Origin: JBFWRI01 sp050248995
GTDB taxonomy: Bacteria; Pseudomonadota; Alphaproteobacteria; JAIXQD01
Length of the DNA stretch: 64,000 nucleotides
NCBI GenBank assembly: GCA_050248995.1
Contig: JBFWRI010000002.1
Coordinates: 1-64,000 of the forward strand
Direction: 5' to 3'
Part shown: positions 53,801 through 62,031 of the stretch, piece after piece
Layout: each line of letters begins with the position of its first letter
Numbering within the stretch: position 1 is the stretch's first letter
Position numbers and translations under genes: made by a program
Notes under the pieces: generated by a model
What the model saw: the letters and a program-made list of their open reading frames with translations, nothing else
Told to the model about the DNA's origin: nothing
Databases searched by the model: none

Positions 53801-54412
53801 ATGTCAAAACAACATTTTCCGCTGATGCCGAAAGCAACCGCCATGTGGCTGGTTGATAACACCACGCTGACATTCAAGCAGATCGCTGAGTTCTGCGGCC
53901 TGCATGAATTGCAGGTGAAGGCCATGGCCGACGGCGATGCCGGCAGCATGATCACACCGACCAATCCGTTGTACAACGGCGAGCTGGACCAGGAAGAAAT
54001 CACACGTTGCGAAAAGAACGTGAACGCCAAACTGCACCTGAAGAAAAGCGAGCTGCCGCAACCGCTGGCACGCGCCAAAGGCCCGCGCTACACGCCGGTC
54101 GCCAAGCGTGACGATAAGCCGAACGGTATCGCATGGCTGCTGAAGAACCATCCGGAACTCGGCGACAGCCAGATCGTACGCCTGATCGGTACGACGAAGG
54201 ACACCATCCAGAAAGTGCGCGACCGCACACACTGGAATTCGAACAACATCAAACCATCGAACCCTGTCCTGCTTGGTCTTTGCAAGCAATCAGACCTTGA
54301 AGCATCGCTGCGCCGTGCGCAGCGCAAGGCCGAACGCCTGGGCATTGAACTGCCCAAGCCCGAAGCCGCGAATGATGCAGAAGAAGCCGACGAATACGCA
54401 ATCAACGAATAA
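53801..54412 (+). CDS. trcR: Cell-cycle transcriptional regulator TrcR (DUF1013)
   Basis: The 203-residue protein matches DUF1013 throughout: LMPKATAMWLVDNTTLTFKQIAEFCGLHELQVKAMADG, then NPLYNGELDQEEI and RDDKPNGIAWLLKNHPELGDSQIVRLIGTTKDTIQKVRDRTHWN. The repeated helix-turn-helix segments are typical. Members are conserved in alphaproteobacteria and are named TrcR for a cell-cycle regulatory role. A good AAAGGAGC precedes the ATG. A perfect 14-bp inverted repeat follows the stop. Confidence 0.9.
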   Translation: MSKQHFPLMPKATAMWLVDNTTLTFKQIAEFCGLHELQVKAMADGDAGSMITPTNPLYNGELDQEEITRCEKNVNAKLHLKKSELPQPLARAKGPRYTPVAKRDDKPNGIAWLLKNHPELGDSQIVRLIGTTKDTIQKVRDRTHWNSNNIKPSNPVLLGLCKQSDLEASLRRAQRKAERLGIELPKPEAANDAEEADEYAINE

Positions 54413-54444
54413 ATGAAATGCCCCGCCAGCCGGGGCATTTCATT
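54412..54444 (+). terminator. Strong hairpin after trcR
   Basis: AATGAAATGCCCCG (54412-54425) and CGGGGCATTTCATT (54431-54444) form a perfect 14-bp stem with a 5-base loop. No T-run follows, so efficient intrinsic termination is uncertain. It ends 12 bases before the next start and may attenuate read-through. Confidence 0.6.
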
Positions 54445-54456
54445 ATGGGGCCCGTC

Positions 54457-55320
54457 ATGAAAATCATGCATATCCTGCTTGTGGTCATCATTGCCGCTGC
54501 TGTCAGCTTTGGCGTGGTGCGCTATACGCCGCAAGCCCAAACAACCGCCGCTGTCGACGAAACCGCGTATGACCGCATCAAACGTTCTGGTGTCATTCGT
54601 TGTGGTTACGCGCCCTGGGAAGGTATTTTCACCATCAACGCGAATACCGGACAGCCGGAAGGGCTTGCCTATGACTATGTGTCACTGCTTGCGAACTACC
54701 TGTCTCTCAAAGTGGAATGGGTCGAAGATACCGGATATGCCAACGCCGTTACAGCCCTGAACGCTAAACGCATTGATGTGTTCTGTCCCGGCATCTGGCC
54801 GAACGGCAGTCGTGCACGGCAGGCCGAATTTACTACCCCCATCATGTTCAACGCGGCGCACGCTTTTGTGCGATCTGACGATACGCGCTTCGATGATAAT
54901 CTGCAGGCCCTAAACAATCCGGCCATTACCGTAGCATCCCCCGATGGCTACACCGCAGCGCGTATTGCCGCCACTGATTTCCCGCAAGCCAAGATTTTCG
55001 GCATATCCCAAGTATCGGGCGCGGCCGACCAGCTGGAAGCCGTGGCTACAGGCAAGGCGGATGTCACGTTTGTCGATGTGGCCGCCGGACAGGAGTATAT
55101 GGCCAATAACCCTGGCAAATTAAAGATGGTCAAGGCTGACAAGCCCCTGCGCGTCTTTCCCGTCACATTGATGGTCAGCGCGGGCGAAAGCCGTCTGCGC
55201 GAAATGATTAATACCGCGACCGGAGAAATGCTTTATTCAGGGGCCATAGAAAAAATAATCCGCAAATATGAAAAGTACCCCGGTAGCTACCTTCGTATAG
55301 CATCCGGATATGCCCAATAA
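54457..55320 (+). CDS. Solute-binding protein, ABC transporter family 3 type (paralogue 1)
   Basis: The protein has about 287 residues from the ATG at 54457 (MKIMHILLVVIIAAAVSFGV); a start at 54445 is possible. The hydrophobic start with no lipobox cysteine suggests a membrane anchor or poorly cleaved signal. The fold is SBP_bac_3: AYDRIKRSGVIRCGYAPWEGIF, then GLAYDYVSLLANYLSLKVEWVEDTGY and KRIDVFCPGIWPNGSRARQAEFTTPIM. Such proteins bind amino acids or related solutes. The closest relatives here are the three others at 57178, 59452 and 60287, all with the RxxxLRCGYxxW phrase. Its ligand is unknown. It is followed by a terminator. Confidence 0.8.
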   Translation: MKIMHILLVVIIAAAVSFGVVRYTPQAQTTAAVDETAYDRIKRSGVIRCGYAPWEGIFTINANTGQPEGLAYDYVSLLANYLSLKVEWVEDTGYANAVTALNAKRIDVFCPGIWPNGSRARQAEFTTPIMFNAAHAFVRSDDTRFDDNLQALNNPAITVASPDGYTAARIAATDFPQAKIFGISQVSGAADQLEAVATGKADVTFVDVAAGQEYMANNPGKLKMVKADKPLRVFPVTLMVSAGESRLREMINTATGEMLYSGAIEKIIRKYEKYPGSYLRIASGYAQ

Positions 55321-55323
55321 ATA

Positions 55324-55350
55324 AAAACCCCGGCCAAGGCCGGGGTTTTT
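55324..55350 (+). terminator. Intrinsic terminator
   Basis: AAAACCCCGGCC (from 55324), loop AAG, and GGCCGGGGTTTTT form a GC stem with a T-run. It ends the first solute-binding-protein gene and can also serve the opposite strand. Confidence 0.9.
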
Positions 55351-55371
55351 GTCTCTTAGAGGAGAGAAATT

Positions 55372-55569
55372 TCAATGGCGCTTTTTGGCGCGGTTGCTGT
55401 TCGCAGCCTGCGTCAGCTGGAATATCTCCTCTTTCAGGTGTAACTTTTCCAGCTTCAAGGCATGTATCTTCTGTTCGTTATGGTAAGGATGCGCCTCTTC
55501 TGCATGTATGGCGACTTCAAGCGCTTCATGGCGGTGTTGCAGGGATTCAAGGCGCGGGGTTATATCCAT
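55372..55569 (-). CDS. DUF465 (YdcH-like) small protein
   Basis: The 65-residue helical protein matches DUF465: LESLQHRHEALEVAIHAEEAHPYHNEQKIHALKLEKLHLKEEIF. The family is common and has unknown function. It ends in a basic NRAKKRH tail. A second DUF465 gene lies at 56926-57138. It faces the solute-binding protein across a terminator. Confidence 0.8.
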   Translation of the reverse strand: MDITPRLESLQHRHEALEVAIHAEEAHPYHNEQKIHALKLEKLHLKEEIFQLTQAANSNRAKKRH

Positions 55570-55757
55570 AGGCAGACTCCTTCGAAAAAGGTTGAACGCA
55601 ATGGCTGTAATGTCGTGGGAACACGAACAGCAACTAACATAGCACGCAGGTGTTTAATTTTCCGCTCATTCCCCGTGCGAATCTTCTGATTTCCAGAAAA
55701 GCAACGAAAGCGTGTGTTTTGACTATCCGCGTCAGCAATTATTTTATGGGGAAAATA

Positions 55758-56825
55758 TTAATCGCCAAAGCTAATGCCCAGTCCGCGCGCGGTTTTTACC
55801 AAAGTACCGTTCGGATCCACAGCCTGATATGCCTTGATCGCTTCTTCTACCGGTACAGCAATGACTTTCCGGTTCTGCCAGGCCACCATATGCCCATAAC
55901 GCTCGGCCCGCAGCAAATCCACCGCCGCAATTCCGAAAGCTGCCGCAATCGTGCGGTCCAGATGACCCGGCGCAGCGCCGCGCAGGGTATGCCCCAGCGA
56001 TGTCAGGCGCACATCCGCCTTGGTTTTCTTCTCCAGTTCATGCGCGATATACGCGCCGATACCCCCATAACGCTGCGACCCATCAGCAAAGGTCTGCATC
56101 AGCTTTTCGCCGCCCATGGTTTTCACCGCCTCGCTGACGATCACGAGCGCATGATGCTGACCATGCGCGCCAAGACGGCCGATATGTTCGGCCACAGCAT
56201 CAAGCGAATACGGGATTTCCGGGATAAGGATAACATCTGCCTGTCCGGCCACCCCTGCAGCCAACGCCACATGCCCTGCATCACGCCCCATGACTTCCAA
56301 TATCATAATGCGGTAGTGGCTGGCGGCTGTCGCCTGCAGGCGATCCAATGCCTCGGTTGCCACGGAAACCGCCGTGTCATAGCCGATAGCATTTTCTGTC
56401 ATCCCAATATCGTTATCGACTGTCTTGGGAATACCGACAAACTTCAGGCCATGGGACTGTGAAAGCTTGTTGTAGATCTCAAGGCTGCCGTCACCACCCA
56501 GCACGATCATGGCATCAAGGCCTAGTTGCCGGTAACCTTCCATGACCTTGTCAACAAGGCCTGGTGTTTTAAAAATATCACCGCGTGAATTAGACCCAAG
56601 GATGGTTCCGCCGAGCCTCCCCATGGGGCCTTCGACATCATACAATGTAAGTTCGGCCGCCTGCAGCGGACGCGTGGCCAGCCCATCAGTACCGCCGGCG
56701 ATGCCAAAGACCTGCCAGCCATGGCCCAGAATAGCGCGGCGAACGACAGCCCGGATGGCGGCGTTCAGGCCGCCACAGTCGCCCCCGGATGTCAGGACCC
56801 CTATTTTCTTGGTGCTTTCGCTCAT
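55758..56825 (-). CDS. 6-phosphofructokinase (donor ATP or pyrophosphate uncertain)
   Basis: The 355-residue protein starts at the ATG at 56823-56825 (MSESTKKIGVLTSGGDCGGLN). The frame is open further upstream, but there it overlaps the DUF465 gene. It has the PFK motifs: GGTDGLA, LGGDGSLEI, GIPKTVDNDIGMTENAIGYDTA and EVMGRDAGHVAL. It phosphorylates fructose-6-phosphate. PPi-dependent enzymes usually have GGDD and PKTxDND, ATP enzymes GGDG and PGTxDND. Here GGDGS combines with PKTVDND, so the donor is unclear. The gene is divergent from DUF465. Confidence 0.88.
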   Translation of the reverse strand: MSESTKKIGVLTSGGDCGGLNAAIRAVVRRAILGHGWQVFGIAGGTDGLATRPLQAAELTLYDVEGPMGRLGGTILGSNSRGDIFKTPGLVDKVMEGYRQLGLDAMIVLGGDGSLEIYNKLSQSHGLKFVGIPKTVDNDIGMTENAIGYDTAVSVATEALDRLQATAASHYRIMILEVMGRDAGHVALAAGVAGQADVILIPEIPYSLDAVAEHIGRLGAHGQHHALVIVSEAVKTMGGEKLMQTFADGSQRYGGIGAYIAHELEKKTKADVRLTSLGHTLRGAAPGHLDRTIAAAFGIAAVDLLRAERYGHMVAWQNRKVIAVPVEEAIKAYQAVDPNGTLVKTARGLGISFGD

Positions 56826-56925
56826 TTGTACCGTCCTAAGCCGTAGAAAATTAACCAATTTTCTGGTATAAACTGGCCAACAGGTTACCACTCCCCGCAG
56901 GGATTGAACAGGAGCGTAGGAAGCC

Positions 56926-57138
56926 ATGCTTATGGGGCTTGCCGACGAAGATGATATTCGCGCCCGACTGGCGCAGAAACAGGAAGAGCACCGCGATCTG
57001 GATGCTGTGGTCGCGCGTCTTCTTGAAACGCCCGTTGTTGACCAGCTGCAGCTGACACGCCTTAAAAAGCGCAAGCTGGTCCTGAAAGACGAAATCGCCA
57101 AGCTTGAAGCGATGCTAATCCCCGACATTATTGCCTAA
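56926..57138 (+). CDS. DUF465 (YdcH-like) small protein, second copy
   Basis: The 70-residue protein has the DUF465 helix pattern: DDIRARLAQKQEEHRDLDAVVARLLETPVVDQLQLTRLKKRKLVLKDEIAKLEAML. A TAGGAAGCC site precedes the ATG at 56926. It is on the opposite strand to the phosphofructokinase, with 100 bp between, and lies just before the second solute-binding protein. The function is unknown. Confidence 0.8.
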   Translation: MLMGLADEDDIRARLAQKQEEHRDLDAVVARLLETPVVDQLQLTRLKKRKLVLKDEIAKLEAMLIPDIIA

Positions 57139-57177
57139 TCGGCAGCACTGTTTATGATGCGCCCATCGGGGGCACCA

Positions 57178-58047
57178 ATGAAATTTTACCACTATATTCT
57201 TGTTGTGTTGCTGGCTGTAAGCGGCGGGTGGCTGGGCACAAAGATAACGCCCATTTCACAAAATAGCACCCCTGCACAGGAAACCGCCTATGAACGCGTG
57301 ATGCGCACCGGCACCCTGCGCTGCGGTTACTCACTGTGGGATGGTGGCATCAACGAAGACCCGAACACAAAACAGCTGACGGGAGCCGCCTATGATGTGG
57401 CGAATGCTATCGGCGCAGCTGCTAATATTAAGATCGAGTGGGCAGGCCGTGTCCCATGGGGTGATGTTGTTGAAGCGCTGAAGTCAAATAAAGTTGATGC
57501 GATCTGCGCCGGCATGTGGACGAATGCACTGAAAGCCAAACAGATTGCCTTTACAACGCCGTTTGCCTACCAAGGCGTCGAAGCTTTCGGTCAGGTCGGC
57601 ACAGCACGTTTTGATAATAACCTACCCAACATCAACGCAACCGACGTCAAAGTCGCCACTATCGATAATGACAACAGTGATTACATAGCGCGCGAGGTTT
57701 TTCCGAACGCTGAACGCGTTGCCTTGAGCCAGTTAAATAGCTCGGACATGGACCTGATGATGTATGTCGGCACACGCAAGGCCGATGTCACATTCACTGC
57801 GGTCGGGCTGTGGCATCTTTTTGAAAAAGACCAACCGAGCAAGGTCAAGCGTATCGCCCCGGGCCAAAACCTGCGCACCTTCGGCCTTTCGCCTGTTGTC
57901 GTTGATAATGCAGATCCGCGCCTGTGGCTGATGCTGGACGCTGCCGCCCACGAAGTTATGGATTCTGGTATCGTTGACAGGATTCTGGATAAATACGACA
58001 CTCGGTACCCAGATATGTTCCTACGGGCCGCGAAGAATTATAAATGA
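57178..58047 (+). CDS. Solute-binding protein, paralogue 2, in operon with permease and ATPase
   Basis: The 289-residue protein (MKFYHYILVVLLAVSGGWLG) has the SBP_bac_3 fold: AYERVMRTGTLRCGYSLWDGGI, AAYDVANAIGAAANIKIEWAGRVPW, KVDAICAGMWTNALKAKQIAFTTPF. GGGGGCA lies upstream of the ATG. Its stop overlaps the permease start by four bases, so it is the cognate binding protein of this ABC transporter. No lipobox cysteine is present. The ligand could be an amino acid or polyamine-like solute; the sequence does not decide. Confidence 0.85.
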   Translation: MKFYHYILVVLLAVSGGWLGTKITPISQNSTPAQETAYERVMRTGTLRCGYSLWDGGINEDPNTKQLTGAAYDVANAIGAAANIKIEWAGRVPWGDVVEALKSNKVDAICAGMWTNALKAKQIAFTTPFAYQGVEAFGQVGTARFDNNLPNINATDVKVATIDNDNSDYIAREVFPNAERVALSQLNSSDMDLMMYVGTRKADVTFTAVGLWHLFEKDQPSKVKRIAPGQNLRTFGLSPVVVDNADPRLWLMLDAAAHEVMDSGIVDRILDKYDTRYPDMFLRAAKNYK

Positions 58048-58706
58048 CCGTTTTTGACATCCTCATCACCTACCACGAAGGCTTCCTGCAGGGCTTGTTT
58101 GTCACCCTGCAGCTGTGCGCGATTATCTGGTCGGTCGGCATTTTTGGCGGCACCGCGCTGGGCGTCGCGGCAGCTAACGACGAAGCGCTGGGTAAATTTG
58201 TCCAGTATGGTTCATTCACGTTGGCGGCCATCCCAACGCTTGTTTTCCTGTTCTGGCTACACTACCCGGCGCAAGCCGTGTTTGAGGTTGTGATCGATCC
58301 CTTCTACACGGCGGCCTTCACACTTTCGATTGTCAACCTGTTCGGTATGTCAGAAACCGTGCGTCAGGCCGTCAGGGATTTTCCGGAACAGTATCTGACA
58401 GCCGGGCGCGTGTGCGGCCTTGATAGCCGCACGATGGTCATGAAAATCCAGCTGCCCCTGCTGTTCCGCCAACTGTTGCCCAGTTACCTGACGGCGCAGG
58501 TGATGATGCTGCACGCAACACTGTTCGCCTCACTGATCTCGGTTGAAGAGATTTTCCGCGTGGCGCAGCGCATCAACGCCACCATTTACAAGCCGGTTGA
58601 AATCTATACGGCGCTGGGCGTCTTCTTCCTGCTGGTCTGCCTGCCTATCAACGGCCTGGCTGCCTTCCTGAAACACAAATACACCCGCAACATGAGCGAG
58701 AGATAA
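58044..58706 (+). CDS. ABC transporter permease, polar amino-acid type
   Basis: The 220-residue protein has five hydrophobic segments and the HisM/GlnP family pattern. It opens with YHEGFLQGLFVTLQLCAIIWSVGIFGGTALG and has the AAFTLSIVNLFGMSETVRQAVRDFPEQYLTAGRVCGLDSRTMVMKIQLPLLFRQLLPSY EAA-loop. It ends in VEIYTALGVFFLLVCLPINGLAAFL. It overlaps the binding protein by four bases and the ATPase start by one base, so the three genes form one operon. Such permeases often work as dimers of one or two different subunits; only one is present here. Confidence 0.9.
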   Translation: MTVFDILITYHEGFLQGLFVTLQLCAIIWSVGIFGGTALGVAAANDEALGKFVQYGSFTLAAIPTLVFLFWLHYPAQAVFEVVIDPFYTAAFTLSIVNLFGMSETVRQAVRDFPEQYLTAGRVCGLDSRTMVMKIQLPLLFRQLLPSYLTAQVMMLHATLFASLISVEEIFRVAQRINATIYKPVEIYTALGVFFLLVCLPINGLAAFLKHKYTRNMSER

Positions 58707-59440
58707 TGCTGAAGGCCGAAAAGATATCCTTCGCCTATCCCGACGGCACCCAGATCTTCCATGATGTCGATATCACAGTCGGGCGCGGCGAGATTACGGC
58801 TTTACTGGGCCCCAGCGGCACCGGCAAGACCACATTACTGAAGTGCATGGCGCTGCTGGAGTGGCCGCAGCTTGGACGCATTACTATTGATAGCAAGATA
58901 CGCGATTTTCCGCGCGACCCCAAGTTATCGCTGCGCGAGCCGCCATGGCCCGAACTGACGGTTGTCTTCCAGCAGTTGTTCCTGTGGCCGCACATGACGC
59001 TACGCGAGAACATCATGCTGCCCTGCCTGAAACGCGACCCAGCCCAGACGGCAAAACGTCTTCGCGAGCTGATTGATATGTTCGACATGGGTCATTTCAT
59101 CGACCGCTACCCGAATGAAACCTCACGCGGACAGCAGCAGCGCGCGGCACTGGCGCGGGCCCTGATGCTGGAGCCCAAATACATCCTATGCGACGAGATC
59201 ACCTCGGCGCTGGATGTCGAGCAGATCAGCAAGGTGCTGGACTGCCTGAAGATCGTGAAAGAGCAGAACGTCGGCATCCTGCTGATCACCCACCAGCTGG
59301 GCTTTGCCCGCCGCTCGTGTGACCATGTGGTATTCATGGACGGCGGCACGGTTGTCGAAGCCGGCGGCCGTGAACGCCTGATCCAGCCACTGACCGACCG
59401 TTTCGCGCAATTTCTGAAAATGGTTGAAGCCGCGCACTAG
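58706..59440 (+). CDS. ABC transporter ATPase
   Basis: The 244-residue ATPase has Walker A GPSGTGKTTLL near residue 34, the ABC signature ETSRGQQQRAALARALM, Walker B ILCDEITSALDVE and the switch histidine in LLITHQLG. It pairs with the upstream permease, with the stop and start overlapping as TAATG. Its signature starts TSRGQQQR rather than the common LSGGQQQR. It energises import of the solute delivered by the binding protein. The neighbouring binding proteins 3 and 4 on the opposite strand may share it. Confidence 0.92.
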   Translation: MLKAEKISFAYPDGTQIFHDVDITVGRGEITALLGPSGTGKTTLLKCMALLEWPQLGRITIDSKIRDFPRDPKLSLREPPWPELTVVFQQLFLWPHMTLRENIMLPCLKRDPAQTAKRLRELIDMFDMGHFIDRYPNETSRGQQQRAALARALMLEPKYILCDEITSALDVEQISKVLDCLKIVKEQNVGILLITHQLGFARRSCDHVVFMDGGTVVEAGGRERLIQPLTDRFAQFLKMVEAAH

Positions 59441-59451
59441 GCAGCAAGAAG

Positions 59452-60284
59452 TTATCTGGGCGCCGTTGCCATAATATCCGGCGCATACTTCGCCGCCAGA
59501 ACATCACCCTCGCCTATTGTTTTCAGGGCATCGATAACGGCATTCAGCGTATTCGCCAGCTCGTCTTCGCCAAGCTTTACCGCGATGACATTCGCAAAAA
59601 CCCGCACCGGCTGGCCGCCCGCCATCACCAGTTTGCGATCTGCCGTTTCGTTATAGCGGTTGGCATTCGTCAGGTTATCGAAAGCGATGTCAGCCTTGTT
59701 CGTAGCAAGACTAAGGATGCTTTGCGAGGAGTCCGTATTCTGCGGCAGCGCCACCTCTTCTGCATTCGGGAAACGCAGGCGACGCACATTCTGTTCGATG
59801 CTGCCATCGGTTACAGTAATGCGCACGCCGGGTTTATTTACTTCTTCCAAGGTTGCAAAGCGCTGGTCATCGGCGCGTTTTAGCGCATACAAGGCATTGT
59901 AATAAAGCGGATGCGTCATCAGTGCGATACGGGCGCGGTTACCGCCCTGCCATACAGGCACGCACATGGCGTCGTAGCGCCCGGCATTCAGGCCTTCATG
60001 GAAGTTGCCCCAACCTACTTCCTCAACCCATTCCAGCTTAATTTCGAGCTCACGGGCGATAGCGCTCATGAAATCGTAGGCTACACCTGAATACTGACCT
60101 GTATTGACGTCTTTCAGCAAATAAGGCGGCCACACGATATAGCCGCAGCGCAAGGTGTTCGTACGCAGAACACGCTGCAACGCTGTTTCTTTTTCTGTGA
60201 CTACTGCGCCGGGCGTCAGCGATACAACGCCCCAGCTGACAACAGCAGCTAAAAGGACTGTCAGCAGGATATGGAAAAACTTCA
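59452..60284 (-). CDS. Solute-binding protein, paralogue 3
   Basis: The 277-residue protein starts at the ATG at 60282-60284 (MKFFHILLTVLLAAVVSWGV). SBP_bac_3 motifs are ALQRVLRTNTLRCGYIVWPPYL, VAYDFMSAIARELEIKLEWVEEVGW and RYDAMCVPVWQGGNRARIALMTHPLY. It lies directly downstream of paralogue 4, with start and stop two bases apart, and converges on the ATPase gene. No cognate permease is on this strand, so it may use the plus-strand permease and ATPase. The ligand is unknown. Confidence 0.82.
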
Positions 60285-60286
60285 TG

Positions 60287-61147
60287 TCAGTTCTTCTTAT
60301 AAGTTTCACCAACGCGCCAGATAACGCCCGGCGTGGTTTCGTACTTCTTGAATATCGCTTCAACGGCACCTGACTGCAATAATTCATCGGTCGCCACATC
60401 GATCATGCTGCGCAGCTTTTCATCCTGTGGCAGGGTGAAATTCAGCGCAATCAGATGCAGGGGTTCCTTGTATTGTACCATGCGGACCTTGCCCGGATTT
60501 TCCCGCATAAATCCTTCAGCTGTCAGCGCATCAACCAGCGTGGCATCGGCCTTGTTGGTAACGACATTCATAATCATATCCAGCGAATTGCTGTTCTGTG
60601 TCAGCATCACCTGATTGGCATCCGGCAGACGGTTTCGCGCCACCATAAAGCCGGTTTCACCATCCATGGTTGCTAATGTCACATCCGGGCTATTAAGTTT
60701 TTCTGGGCCACTGTCAAAGCGCATGTCGCCTTCGCGCACAACCGCCACCAGCGGGATAAACCCGAAGGGCTTGCTATAGAACGTCAGCTTGCCGCGTACA
60801 CCATTCGGCCAGCCTTGGCCACATTCTGCATCATAGCGACCCGACTGGATATCCGTCAGGTACGTACTGAAAGCCAGCTCGCCGGCCCAGTTGATCTTCA
60901 GACCGGTAACACGGCCGATCTCCTGCGTGACTTCATAGGAAATGCCGCTGAACGCGCCGGTATTCGGATCTTTCACATGCAGTGGCGGCCAGATGAAGTA
61001 GCCACAGTTCAGCGTACCTGTGCGCACAACACGATCATACACGGTTTCCTTGCCGGCATCGCTTGCGGCTGGCCTGTTGAATTCGGAAACGCCCCAGCTA
61101 ACAGCTGCGGCCAGAATAAGTGTCAGTAGGACCTGCCAGAACTTCAT
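60287..61147 (-). CDS. Solute-binding protein, paralogue 4
   Basis: The 286-residue protein starts at the ATG at 61145-61147 (MKFWQVLLTLILAAAVSWGV), preceded by GAGAGG. It contains VYDRVVRTGTLNCGYFIWPPLHV, ISYEVTQEIGRVTGLKINWAGELAF and RYDAECGQGWPNGVRGKLTFYSKPF. Its neighbour is paralogue 3, two bases away. It is first on its strand after the rplO terminator. The same N-terminal phrase in all four (MKxxHILLxxLLAAxVSxGV) suggests recent duplication. The ligand is unknown. Confidence 0.82.
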   Translation of the reverse strand: MKFWQVLLTLILAAAVSWGVSEFNRPAASDAGKETVYDRVVRTGTLNCGYFIWPPLHVKDPNTGAFSGISYEVTQEIGRVTGLKINWAGELAFSTYLTDIQSGRYDAECGQGWPNGVRGKLTFYSKPFGFIPLVAVVREGDMRFDSGPEKLNSPDVTLATMDGETGFMVARNRLPDANQVMLTQNSNSLDMIMNVVTNKADATLVDALTAEGFMRENPGKVRMVQYKEPLHLIALNFTLPQDEKLRSMIDVATDELLQSGAVEAIFKKYETTPGVIWRVGETYKKN

Positions 61148-61202
61148 GAACCTCTCCATCTTGCCGGAAACCTGCAAAGACTAACCCAGAACCAACCAAA
61201 GA

Positions 61203-61227
61203 AAAACCCGCCTTGCGGGCGGGTTTT
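61203..61227 (-). terminator. Terminator after rplO
   Basis: AAAACCCGCC (61203-61212) pairs with GGCGGGTTTT (61218-61227) around a 5-base loop. On the minus strand a T-run follows. It lies 25 bp after the rplO stop, so the ribosomal operon ends here. Confidence 0.9.
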
Positions 61228-61251
61228 CCAAAAGAAAGGACGGGGGTCCTT

Positions 61252-61794
61252 TTATTTTTTGCCTTTGGCCTCAGCGGCAGCCTTGCGGGCGGCGGCCTTC
61301 TGGCCCTTAACCTTGCCGTTCTTGATTGGGGCCACAGTACGGGTGAAGATCGTCACCTTGCCGCCAGCCTTTTCGATCGCCTTTACTGCGCCCTTGGTGG
61401 CACCTTCGATCGTCAGGTTGAACTTGCCTTTAACATCACCTTTGGCGATCAGGCGCACGCCATCACGCGCCTTGCTGGTGACGCCGGCTTGCATCAGTTG
61501 CTTGCTGGTGAAATCAGCGCCCGTCAGCACGCCCGAATCCAGAGCGGCCTGTAGGCGGTTCAGCGTCAGTTCGGCGTAATCGTTCGCAAAGATGTTCTTG
61601 AAGCCGCGCTTCGGCAGACGGCGGTGCAGCGGCATCTGGCCGCCTTCAAAGCCCTTGATCGACACGCCTGAACGGGCCTTCTGACCCTTCACGCCGCGGC
61701 CCGAGGTTTTACCCTTGCCGCTGCCGATACCACGGCCAACCGTCATCTTGTTCTTGCGGGCGCCTTCGTTATCGCGCAGTTGATTCAGTTTCAT
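61252..61794 (-). CDS. rplO: Ribosomal protein L15
   Basis: The 180-residue protein matches L15: MKLNQLRDNEGARKNKMTVGRGIGSGKGKTSGRGVKGQKARSG, then GGQMPLHRRLPKRGF. It has a Lys/Ala-rich C-terminal extension (KGQKAAARKAAAEAKGKK) compared with about 145 residues in Escherichia coli. It binds 23S rRNA in the large subunit. It is the last gene of the visible block, four bases after rpmD, and a terminator follows. secY, usually next, is absent. Confidence 0.95.
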   Translation of the reverse strand: MKLNQLRDNEGARKNKMTVGRGIGSGKGKTSGRGVKGQKARSGVSIKGFEGGQMPLHRRLPKRGFKNIFANDYAELTLNRLQAALDSGVLTGADFTSKQLMQAGVTSKARDGVRLIAKGDVKGKFNLTIEGATKGAVKAIEKAGGKVTIFTRTVAPIKNGKVKGQKAAARKAAAEAKGKK

Positions 61795-61798
61795 CGTC

Positions 61799-62002
61799 TT
61801 ACTCCTCGACCTTTACCAGGTGACGCACCTTGAACAGCATGCCACGCAGGGCCGGCGCATCAGCGCGCTCGACCGTGTGGTGCAGGCGACGCAGACCCAG
61901 GCCCGTCAGGGTTTCCTTCATGCCGGGCTTGGTGCCGGCCGCGCTGCGGATCTGCGTGATCTTCAGCGTTTTGCCTGATGTTTTCTTTGCTGCGGTTGCC
62001 AT
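61799..62002 (-). CDS. rpmD: Ribosomal protein L30
   Basis: The protein has 67 residues from the ATG at 62000-62002, with AAGGAG seven bases upstream. The typical L30 phrases are LKITQIRSAAGTKPGMKETLTGLGLRRLHHTVERADAPALRGMLFKVRHLV. The short basic N-terminus (MATAAKKTSGK) is common. It lies between rpsE and rplO in the standard spc order. Confidence 0.95.
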   Translation of the reverse strand: MATAAKKTSGKTLKITQIRSAAGTKPGMKETLTGLGLRRLHHTVERADAPALRGMLFKVRHLVKVEE

Positions 62003-62031
62003 CACTTAACTCCTTGTACCGGTCACTTCGC

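Noticed and set aside
56826..57128. An N-terminal extension of the phosphofructokinase
   Set aside because: It overlaps the DUF465 gene and PFK proteins begin at the MSES start.
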